Positions 50,152 to 57,760 of a stretch of DNA of 57,760 bases are shown here, piece by piece (within the stretch, counting starts at the first letter, position 1; each line of letters begins with the position of its first letter). This stretch comes from JBOFGK01 sp051649085 (lineage in GTDB: Bacteria; Bacillota_I; Bacilli_A; UBA3375), in assembly GCA_051649085.1 (NCBI GenBank), contig JBOFGK010000023.1, positions 1-57,760 on the forward strand. The letters run 5' to 3'. Below the pieces are notes generated by a model. That model saw only the letters and a list, made by a program, of their open reading frames with translations, was not told the origin of the DNA and did not search any database. Both the position numbers and the translations under genes were made by a program.

Positions 50152-51737
50152 TGCTATTTTCAAAAAAAATGATTATTAGACGAATAAAGTATCGATTAAA
50201 AGCATTTATTGGACAATATTTAGCATTTTCAGTATTTTTTATTTTGTTATTTGGAATGTTGAGTGTGGCTTTAGTTTTCAATCTAAGTTCAACAATAACT
50301 TTAAAAAGCCTTAATAACGAAGAAGTACTAACAATGTATTTCAATGATAATATATTAAGTCCGGAAAATGATTTATCAGCACCAGCTGCCGAAGATCAAC
50401 AGAAAATTTTAGATTACGTTGCCAAAAATCCAGATGTTGTTGGGTACGACTTCCAAAGACTTGGATCAAATTTTGATCAATGGATAATTGATAAAGCAAC
50501 AAAAGCCTTACCAGGTGTTTTAGGTCAAGTAACGTATACTTTTTATGGGTATAATTCTGAAAAACAATTACAGTTTGTGACAAAACTGTTCGAAGTTGTT
50601 GAAGGAACTGCACCAAAAACCGAAACAGAAATTATGTTACCTAAAGAATTTGCGGACTTAAATGGGTTTAAAGTTGGAACGGAATTAGAATTAATGGTTT
50701 CAAACTCAAACTCAACGGAAAAAGGATTAGCTTTTGGTGAGAATCTAGAACCAACAGATTTACCAAAAGTTAATTTTGATGAAACAGCCCAAGCTTTAGC
50801 TCAAGAAACAGGTTTAACAGTATCAGAAGTGAATGATAAATACCGTTATAAGCTGACAATAAGTGGAATTTATGATTATTCAGCAAGTGCAAAAGCTGAA
50901 AAAGAGAAAAAAGCACAAAATGACTTTGGTGGTGAAATTACAAGTGACGTTGGCGTATATATGGCTGACAGTTTATTACGCAAAATAGAAATACAGCCAT
51001 CATTTTCTGCATATTCTTCTTATAAAAGTCAACAAAGTTTTGATCCTACTAACCAATCATTAGATGATTATTTGAAAGATTATGCGGGAGGAGATGATCC
51101 TGAAGCAATCCGCTCAATTGTTTTTTCTGCATCATCTCCAGAAGCTCAAACAAAAATAAGTTCGGAAATTCAATCGATGTTTACAACAGATGGGGAAAAA
51201 CTTGAAACAACAGCAGATGCATACAAAGAAAATTTCAAAACGTTAGAATTAACTAATAGTTTTTCAATTGCAATTGTACTTGTTACACTAATAAGTGTTT
51301 TGTTTATGCTTGGTTCGTTTACGATTAATCTACTTAAACAGCGTAGTCAAGAAATCGAAATTCTTACAAAATTACACGAAAAAAAATCAAGAATCATCGC
51401 AGATTTTTCAATGGAAATTATTCCAATCTTCTTTTTGATTTCATTTATGTGTATGTTTGTTATTTCAAACTTCCGCTTCATATTTTCCGATCTGTTTAAT
51501 GTTGTAATCCGAGGATTAGAGCAAGCTGATCAGATGGGACAAAATACTGGCTCAAGCATAACATTTTTAGTGTATGATTATCCGAATAACTTAAATATAC
51601 GAGATTCGTTTAGTGGATTTTCAATTGAACCACTGTCGATATACATCGCAATGTCAATCATTATTTTAGTTATCGTTGCAACAGTTGTTATTTTGACAAT
51701 GATTATTGTGAAAAAGACAATTAAGGAGGTTCGATGA
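50151..51737 (+). CDS. FtsX-like ABC permease A
   Basis: A 528-residue permease with the MacB/FtsX layout: membrane helix 1 at about 20-42, a large outside domain (about 50-370) rich in charged residues, and three helices at about 373-395, 420-445 and 500-522. The start is uncertain: TTG 50151 directly follows a mini-ORF, and ATG 50169 (MIIRRIKYRLKAF) is an alternative; neither has a ribosome site of its own. It ends in TGA overlapping permease B as ATGA. Such type VII ABC permeases transmit force to outside partners rather than move small molecules. Confidence 0.82.
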   Translation: MLFSKKMIIRRIKYRLKAFIGQYLAFSVFFILLFGMLSVALVFNLSSTITLKSLNNEEVLTMYFNDNILSPENDLSAPAAEDQQKILDYVAKNPDVVGYDFQRLGSNFDQWIIDKATKALPGVLGQVTYTFYGYNSEKQLQFVTKLFEVVEGTAPKTETEIMLPKEFADLNGFKVGTELELMVSNSNSTEKGLAFGENLEPTDLPKVNFDETAQALAQETGLTVSEVNDKYRYKLTISGIYDYSASAKAEKEKKAQNDFGGEITSDVGVYMADSLLRKIEIQPSFSAYSSYKSQQSFDPTNQSLDDYLKDYAGGDDPEAIRSIVFSASSPEAQTKISSEIQSMFTTDGEKLETTADAYKENFKTLELTNSFSIAIVLVTLISVLFMLGSFTINLLKQRSQEIEILTKLHEKKSRIIADFSMEIIPIFFLISFMCMFVISNFRFIFSDLFNVVIRGLEQADQMGQNTGSSITFLVYDYPNNLNIRDSFSGFSIEPLSIYIAMSIIILVIVATVVILTMIIVKKTIKEVR

Positions 51738-53224
51738 AAAGTATATATCGAGGATTACTATTTGTGAAAAACAATTTATTATTGTCAATTGTTAAAGTTA
51801 TTACTTTAGCATGGATGCTTGTTGTTGGAACTATTTTGATGACAATTATGATAAATTCAGTTTCTGATTTTCAAAAAAACATTGAACCTAATGTGACATA
51901 TTATGATAATATTCAAACAGCTGAAGGAGTCCCTTTTGAGGATCAAGCAATGCCAGCAGATGTTTCTACTTTAGAAGAAGTACCACCTGTTGAACAAGCT
52001 CTTGGTCAAGAATTAAAATATGTGAATCTTTCAACGGATGCCTATAACCAACTTTTTGATTCAAAGAAAAATTTTACTTTGTCGAAATCAATTAGTTATC
52101 AACAGGACCTGCAGATTGGTGACGAATTTTCATTAGTTCAAAGTGGAGGTCACGTTCAAGACTTGGAATTTACTAGTGGAAAACTAGAAATTGTTGATGG
52201 AAAACTGATGACAAAAGAACAATTTTTAGGAAAAGAACCATTGATTATCATTGATAGTGTAGTCGCCAAAAATATTCAAATTAAAGTTGGAGATACAGTA
52301 GAACTTACAACTAATATGTTTTTAGAAAATAATGTTTTTCCGATTAAATACAAAGTTAAAGTTGTTGGAGTTTATGATTCGAAAAAGTATAATGTTTATG
52401 GAAATATGTTTATAAATAATGTTATTGAAGAATTTTTAATTAAAGCAACAGCTGTTGCTGCAAGTAATAATCTTGATGACTTAAAAAACATAAAAAACCT
52501 TGCAGTATTTAATGCGGCGAATCCATTTGTTGAAGGAACTTCAACAGTCAATCCTAATGCTCGAGGCTTTGATCAAAAAATGCAAGGTTCAGATGGACCA
52601 ATGTTGCTAACGATAAACACTTTCAAAATCGAAAATGATGATGGAAAGTTAGTAGACGTACTTACTAAATCGCAAAAAATTGAAAATACTTATACGAAAA
52701 TGTCATCTATAAAATATGTGTTTGAAAACAACAAATATCAACTTGTCTCTTTCGGGTTAATGCTTGGTTTTATGTCAATACTGATTTTATTATTTACGAT
52801 TGGTTATTCTTTAATAGAACGAAATATTTGTCTTACACGTAAACGTGAATTTGCTATTTATATAAAATTTGGAGAAAAAGTTAAAGGTGTTTGGCAACAA
52901 GTTTCATTTGAAAATACATTAGTATTGTTAACGATTAGTGTTGTACTTGGTTACATACTTAGTGTAGTTAGTCAATTTGTTGTTTCACTGATGAGAAGCT
53001 TTTTCGGAAATTATTTCCCATCTTATGCAGGACAATCGATGGAACTTAGTCCGCTGCCACAATATAGTTCATCATTTTATACACCAATTGATTTTGGTTC
53101 AAGCAATCCAAGTTTTATTTTAGTTTATCTGTTTTCAATTATTTTAATTATTTTAATAATCGGATTAGTAGCATATTTAAATTTAAGAAAGTTACTTAGA
53201 AAGGTGAAAAATGAACAAATATGA
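51734..53224 (+). CDS. FtsX-like ABC permease B
   Basis: A 496-residue second permease of the same four-helix design: helix 1 at about 17-40, outside domain to about 335, and C-terminal helices at about 338-362, 395-420 and 468-490. It is diverged from permease A, so the two probably form a heterodimer. GGAGG precedes its ATG, which overlaps the stop of A. Its own stop lies 14 bases into the ATPase gene. The outside domain contains MacB-type phrases (PLIIIDSVVAKNIQIKVGDTVEL). Confidence 0.82.
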   Translation: MKSIYRGLLFVKNNLLLSIVKVITLAWMLVVGTILMTIMINSVSDFQKNIEPNVTYYDNIQTAEGVPFEDQAMPADVSTLEEVPPVEQALGQELKYVNLSTDAYNQLFDSKKNFTLSKSISYQQDLQIGDEFSLVQSGGHVQDLEFTSGKLEIVDGKLMTKEQFLGKEPLIIIDSVVAKNIQIKVGDTVELTTNMFLENNVFPIKYKVKVVGVYDSKKYNVYGNMFINNVIEEFLIKATAVAASNNLDDLKNIKNLAVFNAANPFVEGTSTVNPNARGFDQKMQGSDGPMLLTINTFKIENDDGKLVDVLTKSQKIENTYTKMSSIKYVFENNKYQLVSFGLMLGFMSILILLFTIGYSLIERNICLTRKREFAIYIKFGEKVKGVWQQVSFENTLVLLTISVVLGYILSVVSQFVVSLMRSFFGNYFPSYAGQSMELSPLPQYSSSFYTPIDFGSSNPSFILVYLFSIILIILIIGLVAYLNLRKLLRKVKNEQI

Positions 53225-53873
53225 GATAAATAATATTAGTAAATCATTTATTGATGGAGAATTAAAACGTATAGTTTTAGATGAAGTAAACGCAACTTTT
53301 GAACCAGGTAAACTTTATAGTATCATGGGGAGAAGTGGTAGTGGAAAATCAACACTTTTAAATATTCTTGCTGGATTTATTGAAACAGATGAAGGAGTTA
53401 TTGCGTTTGATGGGGCTGATGTTACAGTAAGTAAAGATTTTTTCAAACAAAAAATTTCAATGGTTTTTCAAAACTATGGACTAGTTGAGTATTTATCTGC
53501 TTATCAAAATGTTCGTGTAGCATTAGATATTCGTAATGTAAAACGTGATAAATTAGATGAATTTATTTACTATATCCTTGAGGAGGTTGGAATTTCTAAA
53601 AACAATGCCAACAAGCAAGTGAGTAAACTTTCTGGGGGAGAAAAACAACGTGTTGGACTTGCACGAGCCTTATGTTTGGATACTGAAATCATTTTAGCCG
53701 ATGAGCCAACTGGTAATTTAGATGAAGAAAATGAAAAAGTAGTAATGGATTGGTTTATCCGTATTGCAAGAGAGTATAAAAAGACTGTAATTATTGTTAC
53801 TCACTCTGATGAAATTGCAAAACTTTGTGATGTTAATTATAAAATTGAAGATAGAAAGGTTATAAGTGAATAA
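53211..53873 (+). CDS. MacB/LolD-type ABC ATPase
   Basis: A 220-residue ATPase with every motif intact: Walker A GRSGSGKST (about 40), Q-loop VFQNYGLVEYLS, signature LSGGEKQR, Walker B LADEPTGNLD and H-loop VTHSDE. The EYLSAYQNV and ADEPTGNLD wordings mark the MacB/LolD/FtsE group. It powers permeases A and B. Its stop shares one base with the start of the PASTA gene (TAATG), so all four genes are translationally coupled. Confidence 0.92.
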   Translation: MNKYEINNISKSFIDGELKRIVLDEVNATFEPGKLYSIMGRSGSGKSTLLNILAGFIETDEGVIAFDGADVTVSKDFFKQKISMVFQNYGLVEYLSAYQNVRVALDIRNVKRDKLDEFIYYILEEVGISKNNANKQVSKLSGGEKQRVGLARALCLDTEIILADEPTGNLDEENEKVVMDWFIRIAREYKKTVIIVTHSDEIAKLCDVNYKIEDRKVISE

Positions 53874-55144
53874 TGGGAATTTATGATGATTTTTCGAAAA
53901 AAATAAATGATTCGGACCAAAATGCTGAACTTGAATCTAATGATATTTCAACAACAAGTGATTTAGTTGAAATAGCGGATGCAAATGATAATCCACCACC
54001 AAAGCGTCAATTTGAAGTTTATGAAAAAGTTCATGTACCAATTTATAAGAAAAAAGAGTATATTTATTTAGCTGGAACATTCTTTTTAATGGTAATCTTT
54101 TTAGGGGCAATCTTCTATAAGCCAAGTGCAAAAATACCTGATTTTGCAAATAAGTCAGTTGCAATTGTTGAAGAATGGGCAAAGGCTAATAGTATAGTTG
54201 TTTCCAAAAAAGAAGAGTTTTCAAAAACAATTGCAAAAAACAGTGTAATTAGTCAAGAATTAAAAGCTGATACACGAATTGTTAAAGGTGATGTTTTCAC
54301 TATTACAGTTTCTCGTGGGCCTGATGTCAAAGAAAAAATTAAGTTATTTGATTTTAAAGGCAAGTCTAAAGCTGACATTGAGAAATGGATAGCAGATAAT
54401 CAGTTAGTAAATACGAAAATTGAAGAAGTCTCAAATGAAGCAGTAGCTAAAGGAAAATATATCCGCTATGAAATGGGAACAACTCCAGATGCGTTTACTC
54501 GTGGAACAGAACTTAAAGTGTTAGTTTCAAAAGGATCAATTCTTGATATTAAAGAAACATCGATGCCTGAATATATTGGTAAGCCATTTACTGATGCTTA
54601 TAATTGGTCAATTCAAAACAGATACGATATAAAAAAAGTTGATGTTTTTGATGATTTAGCAGAAGTTGGAACAATCGTTGATCAAGATGTTAAAGCAGGA
54701 GCGGTAATTAAACGAGATCGTGTAGTTACATTTAAAGTTTCTAAAGGAGCTGGTGTTAAAGTACCAAATATTATTGGGATGGCTTGTGGTGAAATAAATA
54801 CTAATGATGTTGCGTTTAATCTAGTTGAACGTTATAGTAATTCTGTAAGAGCAGGTTTTGTAATGGATCAATCAAAATCAGCTGGAGAAAAAGTCGCTGA
54901 AGGAGCACAAGTTACAGGTTATTGTTCATTAGGAAAAGTTAAAATGCAATCATTTATTGGAATGGGATATAGTGAGCTTTTAAGTTATATTGATGAACAA
55001 AATGCAAAAGGTGCAAATTTATCAGTTCGTAAAAACTGGGTAAAAGGTGATGGAGAACAAGCTAGTGGAACAATTGTTAAACAAAATTTACATAGTGATG
55101 CAATTGATATTAATAGTACAATTGTTGCAGATGTTGTCCGTTAA
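53873..55144 (+). CDS. Membrane-anchored PASTA-domain protein without kinase
   Basis: A 423-residue protein: an acidic, disordered cytoplasmic segment (1-60), one membrane helix (about 65-83) and five PASTA-like modules outside, each about 65 residues (from IPDFANKS, FDFKGKS, MPEYIGKP, VPNIIGMA and MQSFIGMG). PASTA modules bind muropeptides or lipid II in PrkC/StkP-type kinases and PBP2x. Here the kinase is absent and the protein is the fourth coupled gene of an FtsX-type ABC operon. Module 4 has two Cys (MACGE, TGYCS). It could be the sensor or the wall-side partner of the transporter. A terminator follows. Confidence 0.85.
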   Translation: MGIYDDFSKKINDSDQNAELESNDISTTSDLVEIADANDNPPPKRQFEVYEKVHVPIYKKKEYIYLAGTFFLMVIFLGAIFYKPSAKIPDFANKSVAIVEEWAKANSIVVSKKEEFSKTIAKNSVISQELKADTRIVKGDVFTITVSRGPDVKEKIKLFDFKGKSKADIEKWIADNQLVNTKIEEVSNEAVAKGKYIRYEMGTTPDAFTRGTELKVLVSKGSILDIKETSMPEYIGKPFTDAYNWSIQNRYDIKKVDVFDDLAEVGTIVDQDVKAGAVIKRDRVVTFKVSKGAGVKVPNIIGMACGEINTNDVAFNLVERYSNSVRAGFVMDQSKSAGEKVAEGAQVTGYCSLGKVKMQSFIGMGYSELLSYIDEQNAKGANLSVRKNWVKGDGEQASGTIVKQNLHSDAIDINSTIVADVVR

Positions 55145-55195
55145 TGTTATAATTTAATTGTGAATCTATATAAAATATTATAAATTAATTAAGAA

Positions 55196-55224
55196 AGATG
55201 GTTCTAAGGAGCCATCTATTCTTT
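55196..55224 (+). terminator. Terminator of the ABC/PASTA operon
   Basis: AGATGGTTC pairs with GAGCCATCT over TAAG (one G-U pair), then ATTCTTTT. Confidence 0.75.
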
Positions 55225-55237
55225 TGAGAAGGAATGT

Positions 55238-56383
55238 ATGAAAAAACAAGAGAGAATTATCTTATTTGTATTATTTGTTGTCTTTATATCATTAGGTTTT
55301 CCCGATGGATTACTTGGTTCAGGTTGGCCTTCAATAAGCTCAACTTATAATTTTAAAGTTGAAGTGATAAGTTATTTAACGACGGGTGTTTTTATTGGTT
55401 CATTTTGTTCGAGTATGCTTTATGCTAAATATGCAAATCGCTATAAAATAACGACAATTATCAACGTAAGTACTGGTTTTATTATTATTGGTTTACTTAT
55501 GTTCACATTTGGAAATAATCCTCTAACAATTTTCTTAGCAATCAGTTGTTTAGGCGTTGGTGGCGGTGGAATAGATGTTGCAGTCAATGATTATGTCGCA
55601 TGCAATTATAATGAACGAATTATGACATGGGTTCATGGCTTTTGGGGGGTTGGGATTAGTACTGGTTCATTTGTAATAGCGACAGTTCTAGCCTTAAATT
55701 TAGATTGGAAAATTGGTTATTATATAATTGCTAGTTTAGAATTAGTTATTCTAATTTTAGTAATGTTTAAACAAGATTTATTTAAAGTGAAATTTGGCCA
55801 TCAAGAAGCGACAGAAAGAAGCTCACAAATTAAATTTAAACTTAGGTACTTATTTGGACCAGTTTATTATTTTTTCTATGGGGCTGAATATGTGTTAGGA
55901 ATGTTCTTAAGTACTTATTTAATTACTGCGTCTGAACATTCGATTAGTCAAGCAGCATTTGTTGTTTCACTATATTGGACAGCTTTAATGACTGGCCGCT
56001 TCACAACCGGTTTAATTACAGACAAAATAGCGACTAATAAATTATTAATCTTACATTTGAGTTGTGCAATAAGTGGTTCTTTATTACTGTTTGTTCAAAA
56101 TCCAAGCTTTGATTATGTAGCAGTAATTTTAATTGGTTATGGATTATCAGCTTTATATCCAATTATGATGAGTTTACCTTATCGTGTTTATTCACCGGTA
56201 GTTGCTCAAAAAGTAATTGCCTATCAAGTTGCTTCAGCAATGCTTGGTGTTGTTTTTGTACCGATCATTTGTGGATTTATTTTCAAAACTTTCAATATAT
56301 TACTTTTACCTTTTATCGTAATATTCTGTTTGTTAGTAATGATTGTTATGGTCATTTTAGTTGAAAAAAATAAAGAAGTATAA
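55238..56383 (+). CDS. Major facilitator superfamily transporter
   Basis: A 381-residue MFS permease with about twelve helices. The start FISLGFPDGLLGSGWPSI and the central GVGGGGIDVAVNDYV belong to the group related to fucose/glucose permeases and YfkF-like exporters; the loop-2 motif is weak (YAKYANRYK). Substrate unknown. The ATG follows AAGGA just after the preceding terminator; its own terminator follows. It belongs to no operon. Confidence 0.85.
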   Translation: MKKQERIILFVLFVVFISLGFPDGLLGSGWPSISSTYNFKVEVISYLTTGVFIGSFCSSMLYAKYANRYKITTIINVSTGFIIIGLLMFTFGNNPLTIFLAISCLGVGGGGIDVAVNDYVACNYNERIMTWVHGFWGVGISTGSFVIATVLALNLDWKIGYYIIASLELVILILVMFKQDLFKVKFGHQEATERSSQIKFKLRYLFGPVYYFFYGAEYVLGMFLSTYLITASEHSISQAAFVVSLYWTALMTGRFTTGLITDKIATNKLLILHLSCAISGSLLLFVQNPSFDYVAVILIGYGLSALYPIMMSLPYRVYSPVVAQKVIAYQVASAMLGVVFVPIICGFIFKTFNILLLPFIVIFCLLVMIVMVILVEKNKEV

Positions 56384-56393
56384 TTTTAATGTT

Positions 56394-56422
56394 GAGTTGG
56401 ATGAAAGTTCAACTCTTTTTTT
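56394..56422 (+). terminator. Terminator of the MFS gene
   Basis: GAGTTG (56394-56399) pairs with CAACTC (56410-56415), then seven T. Confidence 0.82.
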
Positions 56423-56666
56423 GTCAATAAATTTTAATTAGTTATTGCTCAAGTTAGTGTAAGAATTTAGCTTTTAATTATCGAAAATTTAAGGTGAAAA
56501 AATTAAAACTCCATTTGTCTATAGCTATTTAGGTGATATTATTACCAAAAAATGTTTTCGAAAAACCAGGCATTAAATTTCATTTTAAACAAAAAACATT
56601 TTCACGAGAGTAGAAATTTGTGTAAAATTTTAGCCGAAAATAAACTTAAGAAAAACCAAAAAAACG
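56423..56666 (+). other. AT-rich gap without recognisable gene
   Basis: No ORF, tRNA or riboswitch is visible. Poly-A and poly-T patches only. Confidence 0.5.
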
Positions 56667-56695
56667 TTGAAAATAGAAAATACTTGTGCTATACT
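56667..56695 (+). promoter_or_regulatory. Strong promoter before the decayed surface-protein gene
   Basis: TTGAAA (56667-56672), 17 bases, TATACT (56690-56695) with TGC before it. Confidence 0.8.
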
Positions 56696-56827
56696 ATTCA
56701 TGTTTTATAGATTATTGTCATGTAAAGAGAGGGTATTTGAAAAGATGGTGACATTAGCAATAAAGCACATGAAAAATTAGAAAGAGAGTTAAATCTTTGA
56801 AAAAGGATTTATAGTTGAGAGGAAATT

Positions 56828-57018
56828 ATGTTGAGAAAATCATTAAGTTTTTTTTAGTTACAACCACATTTGTAAACATTTGTTTAGTGCTTGAAGTTGC
56901 ACTAAAAGTAGCAGCCTCTAATTTCGGTTTAGAGTTTATTACTGAATAAAAGGAAAAGAAACTTGAACCAAAGAAGTTAGATGCCAAACAAAAAAATTAT
57001 ATAAATAAAATTAAGTAG
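56828..57018 (+). pseudogene. Decayed secreted-protein gene with frameshift in a T8 tract
   Basis: ATG 56828 has a GAGAGG site. The frame MLRKSLSFF hits TAG after a run of eight T (56848-56855). Adding one T restores a signal peptide, SFFLVTTTFVNICLVLEVALKVAASNF split around ALKVAAS as cleavage site, but the frame then meets TAA 31 residues on and, beyond it, continues as lysine-rich sequence to TAG 57016. Two lesions make it a pseudogene. A good promoter at 56667 still stands before it. The 57019-57201 stretch behind it shows only short broken frames. Confidence 0.6.
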
Positions 57019-57201
57019 ATCAGTATTTAAATGAAAAAAGTTATTAAGGAAATTTTAGATGAGAGAGAGAAATGTTTTTATATTATGCCTTAAACGAGTA
57101 TTAGTTAAAAGTATGGATGAAAACCAAAAACCAACATTATTTGTTGAGAATTTGCAGTGTCCCAAAGTCTAGAGATGTCCTTATGATTAGAAAGAGGATA
57201 A

Positions 57202-57760
57202 ATGAAAGTAAGTCGAATGCAAATTAAGAAATATGCGCAAAAACTCTTATTATCAAGTTTAATTGCATTAATTTCTTTTAGTTCTTTAAATGGAACAACA
57301 ATCATTGAAGCCGCTGCGGTTTATGTAACGGAACGTGAAAATCGAGCAACAGCTACTGAACTTGATAAACTAGAGCAACAAATTGATGAAAATCAAAAAA
57401 CGACTGAGTCAGAGCAATCAACAAAGCCAACGGAGACAAAGCCAACTCCGAATCCAGCTGAAACAGAACCGGGCAAGCAAGTGGATGAATCAACTTCAAA
57501 TGAACAAGCGGATGGAGAAGTTGAAAATAAACCTCAAACAGAAACTAATAATACACAAAAGCAAAATCCAACTGAAACAAAACCAGAAGCGAGTCCAAAG
57601 CTTGAAACAAAATCTCTACCCGAAATTGAAAAGAGTTTTGTTCAAAACTTTAAAACATCGGAAATTACCGATGTCTCTAAAGATGCAATCGAATATGAAA
57701 TCATTAATGAAACAAGTGTTAAGTATAAGAAAGCTGACAATACATTTGATTTAGTTGAAT
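57202..57760 (+). CDS. Secreted surface protein with Thr/Glu/Pro/Lys-rich region (3' end outside window)
   Basis: ATG 57202 behind AAAGAGGA opens a frame that stays open to the window end (186 codons). It starts with a basic segment and a hydrophobic core (about 9-32) ending SSLNGTTIIEAAAVY, a Sec signal peptide with cleavage near EAAA. The mature start is a spacer of about 100 residues rich in E, T, K, P, N (TKPTETKPTPNPAETEP), then more ordered sequence begins (PEIEKSFVQNFKTSEITDVSK). The pattern is that of large wall-anchored adhesins; a C-terminal sorting signal would lie beyond the window and could be a client of the sortase at 16 kb. Confidence 0.75.
   Translation, partial: MKVSRMQIKKYAQKLLLSSLIALISFSSLNGTTIIEAAAVYVTERENRATATELDKLEQQIDENQKTTESEQSTKPTETKPTPNPAETEPGKQVDESTSNEQADGEVENKPQTETNNTQKQNPTETKPEASPKLETKSLPEIEKSFVQNFKTSEITDVSKDAIEYEIINETSVKYKKADNTFDLVE

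Noticed and set aside
57383..57754. 123-residue Gln/Lys-rich protein at the right end
   Set aside because: It lies out of frame inside the better ORF starting at 57202, which has a ribosome site and a signal peptide.

Overview
The window is very AT-rich, gene-dense DNA of low-GC Bacillota type. The evidence is a type B RNase P RNA, an FMN riboswitch driving ribU plus ECF transporter genes, the rnmV-rsmA pair, apt next to a rel gene, a YolD/Y-family polymerase pair, radC beside a ComC-like prepilin peptidase, a WXG100 protein and a class D-like sortase. UGA closes at least eight genes, so the standard bacterial code applies. An Erysipelotrichia-like or related Bacilli lineage is my guess; nothing seen here fixes the genus.

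Layout. 1-2.7 kb: tail of a repeat-bearing protein, a WXG100 protein, an alanine-type symporter and rnpB. 2.7-6.4 kb: plsC, then a pepT / Y-family polymerase / yolD run behind a promoter with a built-in palindrome. 6.4-11.5 kb: FMN riboswitch, ribU, ecfA1, ecfA2, ecfT, a dCMP deaminase gene and a helical-repeat protein, closed by a terminator. 11.5-16.5 kb: RpiR-type regulator (minus), PEBP lipoprotein, nucleotidyltransferase, and a minus-strand operon of sortase, an orphan FtsX-like membrane protein and a GNAT acetyltransferase. 16.7-21.2 kb: unknown protein, prepilin peptidase interrupted by UGA, radC, GH1 phospho-glycosidase, lactonase and tRNA-Leu. 21.2-28 kb: dtd, a secreted coiled-coil protein, a first long RelA/SpoT homologue, hflX, small membrane and lipoproteins and a CDF transporter. 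28-33.3 kb: purB, then an accessory island of TM2-domain protein, two related XRE-like proteins and two membrane proteins, three of them behind look-alike promoters.

33.5-47.5 kb is a housekeeping run: fba, pepV, rnmV, rsmA, yajC, apt, a second long RelA/SpoT homologue, MBL hydrolase, gmk, ABC-F, exonuclease, TraX, aldose epimerase and a second ABC-F. 47.6-49.9 kb holds a tiny ORF, a fused ATPase-permease and the decayed start of a downstream gene. 50-55.2 kb is a translationally coupled operon of two FtsX-like permeases, one ATPase and a kinase-less PASTA protein. The window closes with an MFS transporter, a decayed secreted-protein gene and the 5' part of a secreted surface protein that runs off the end.

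The most interesting points are the two full-length RSH proteins with complementary decay (one lost its hydrolase residues, the other its zinc-finger cysteine), each beside one half of the usual apt-rel-dtd neighbourhood, and the FtsX/FtsX/ATPase/PASTA operon, which looks like an envelope-sensing ABC system I do not recognise.
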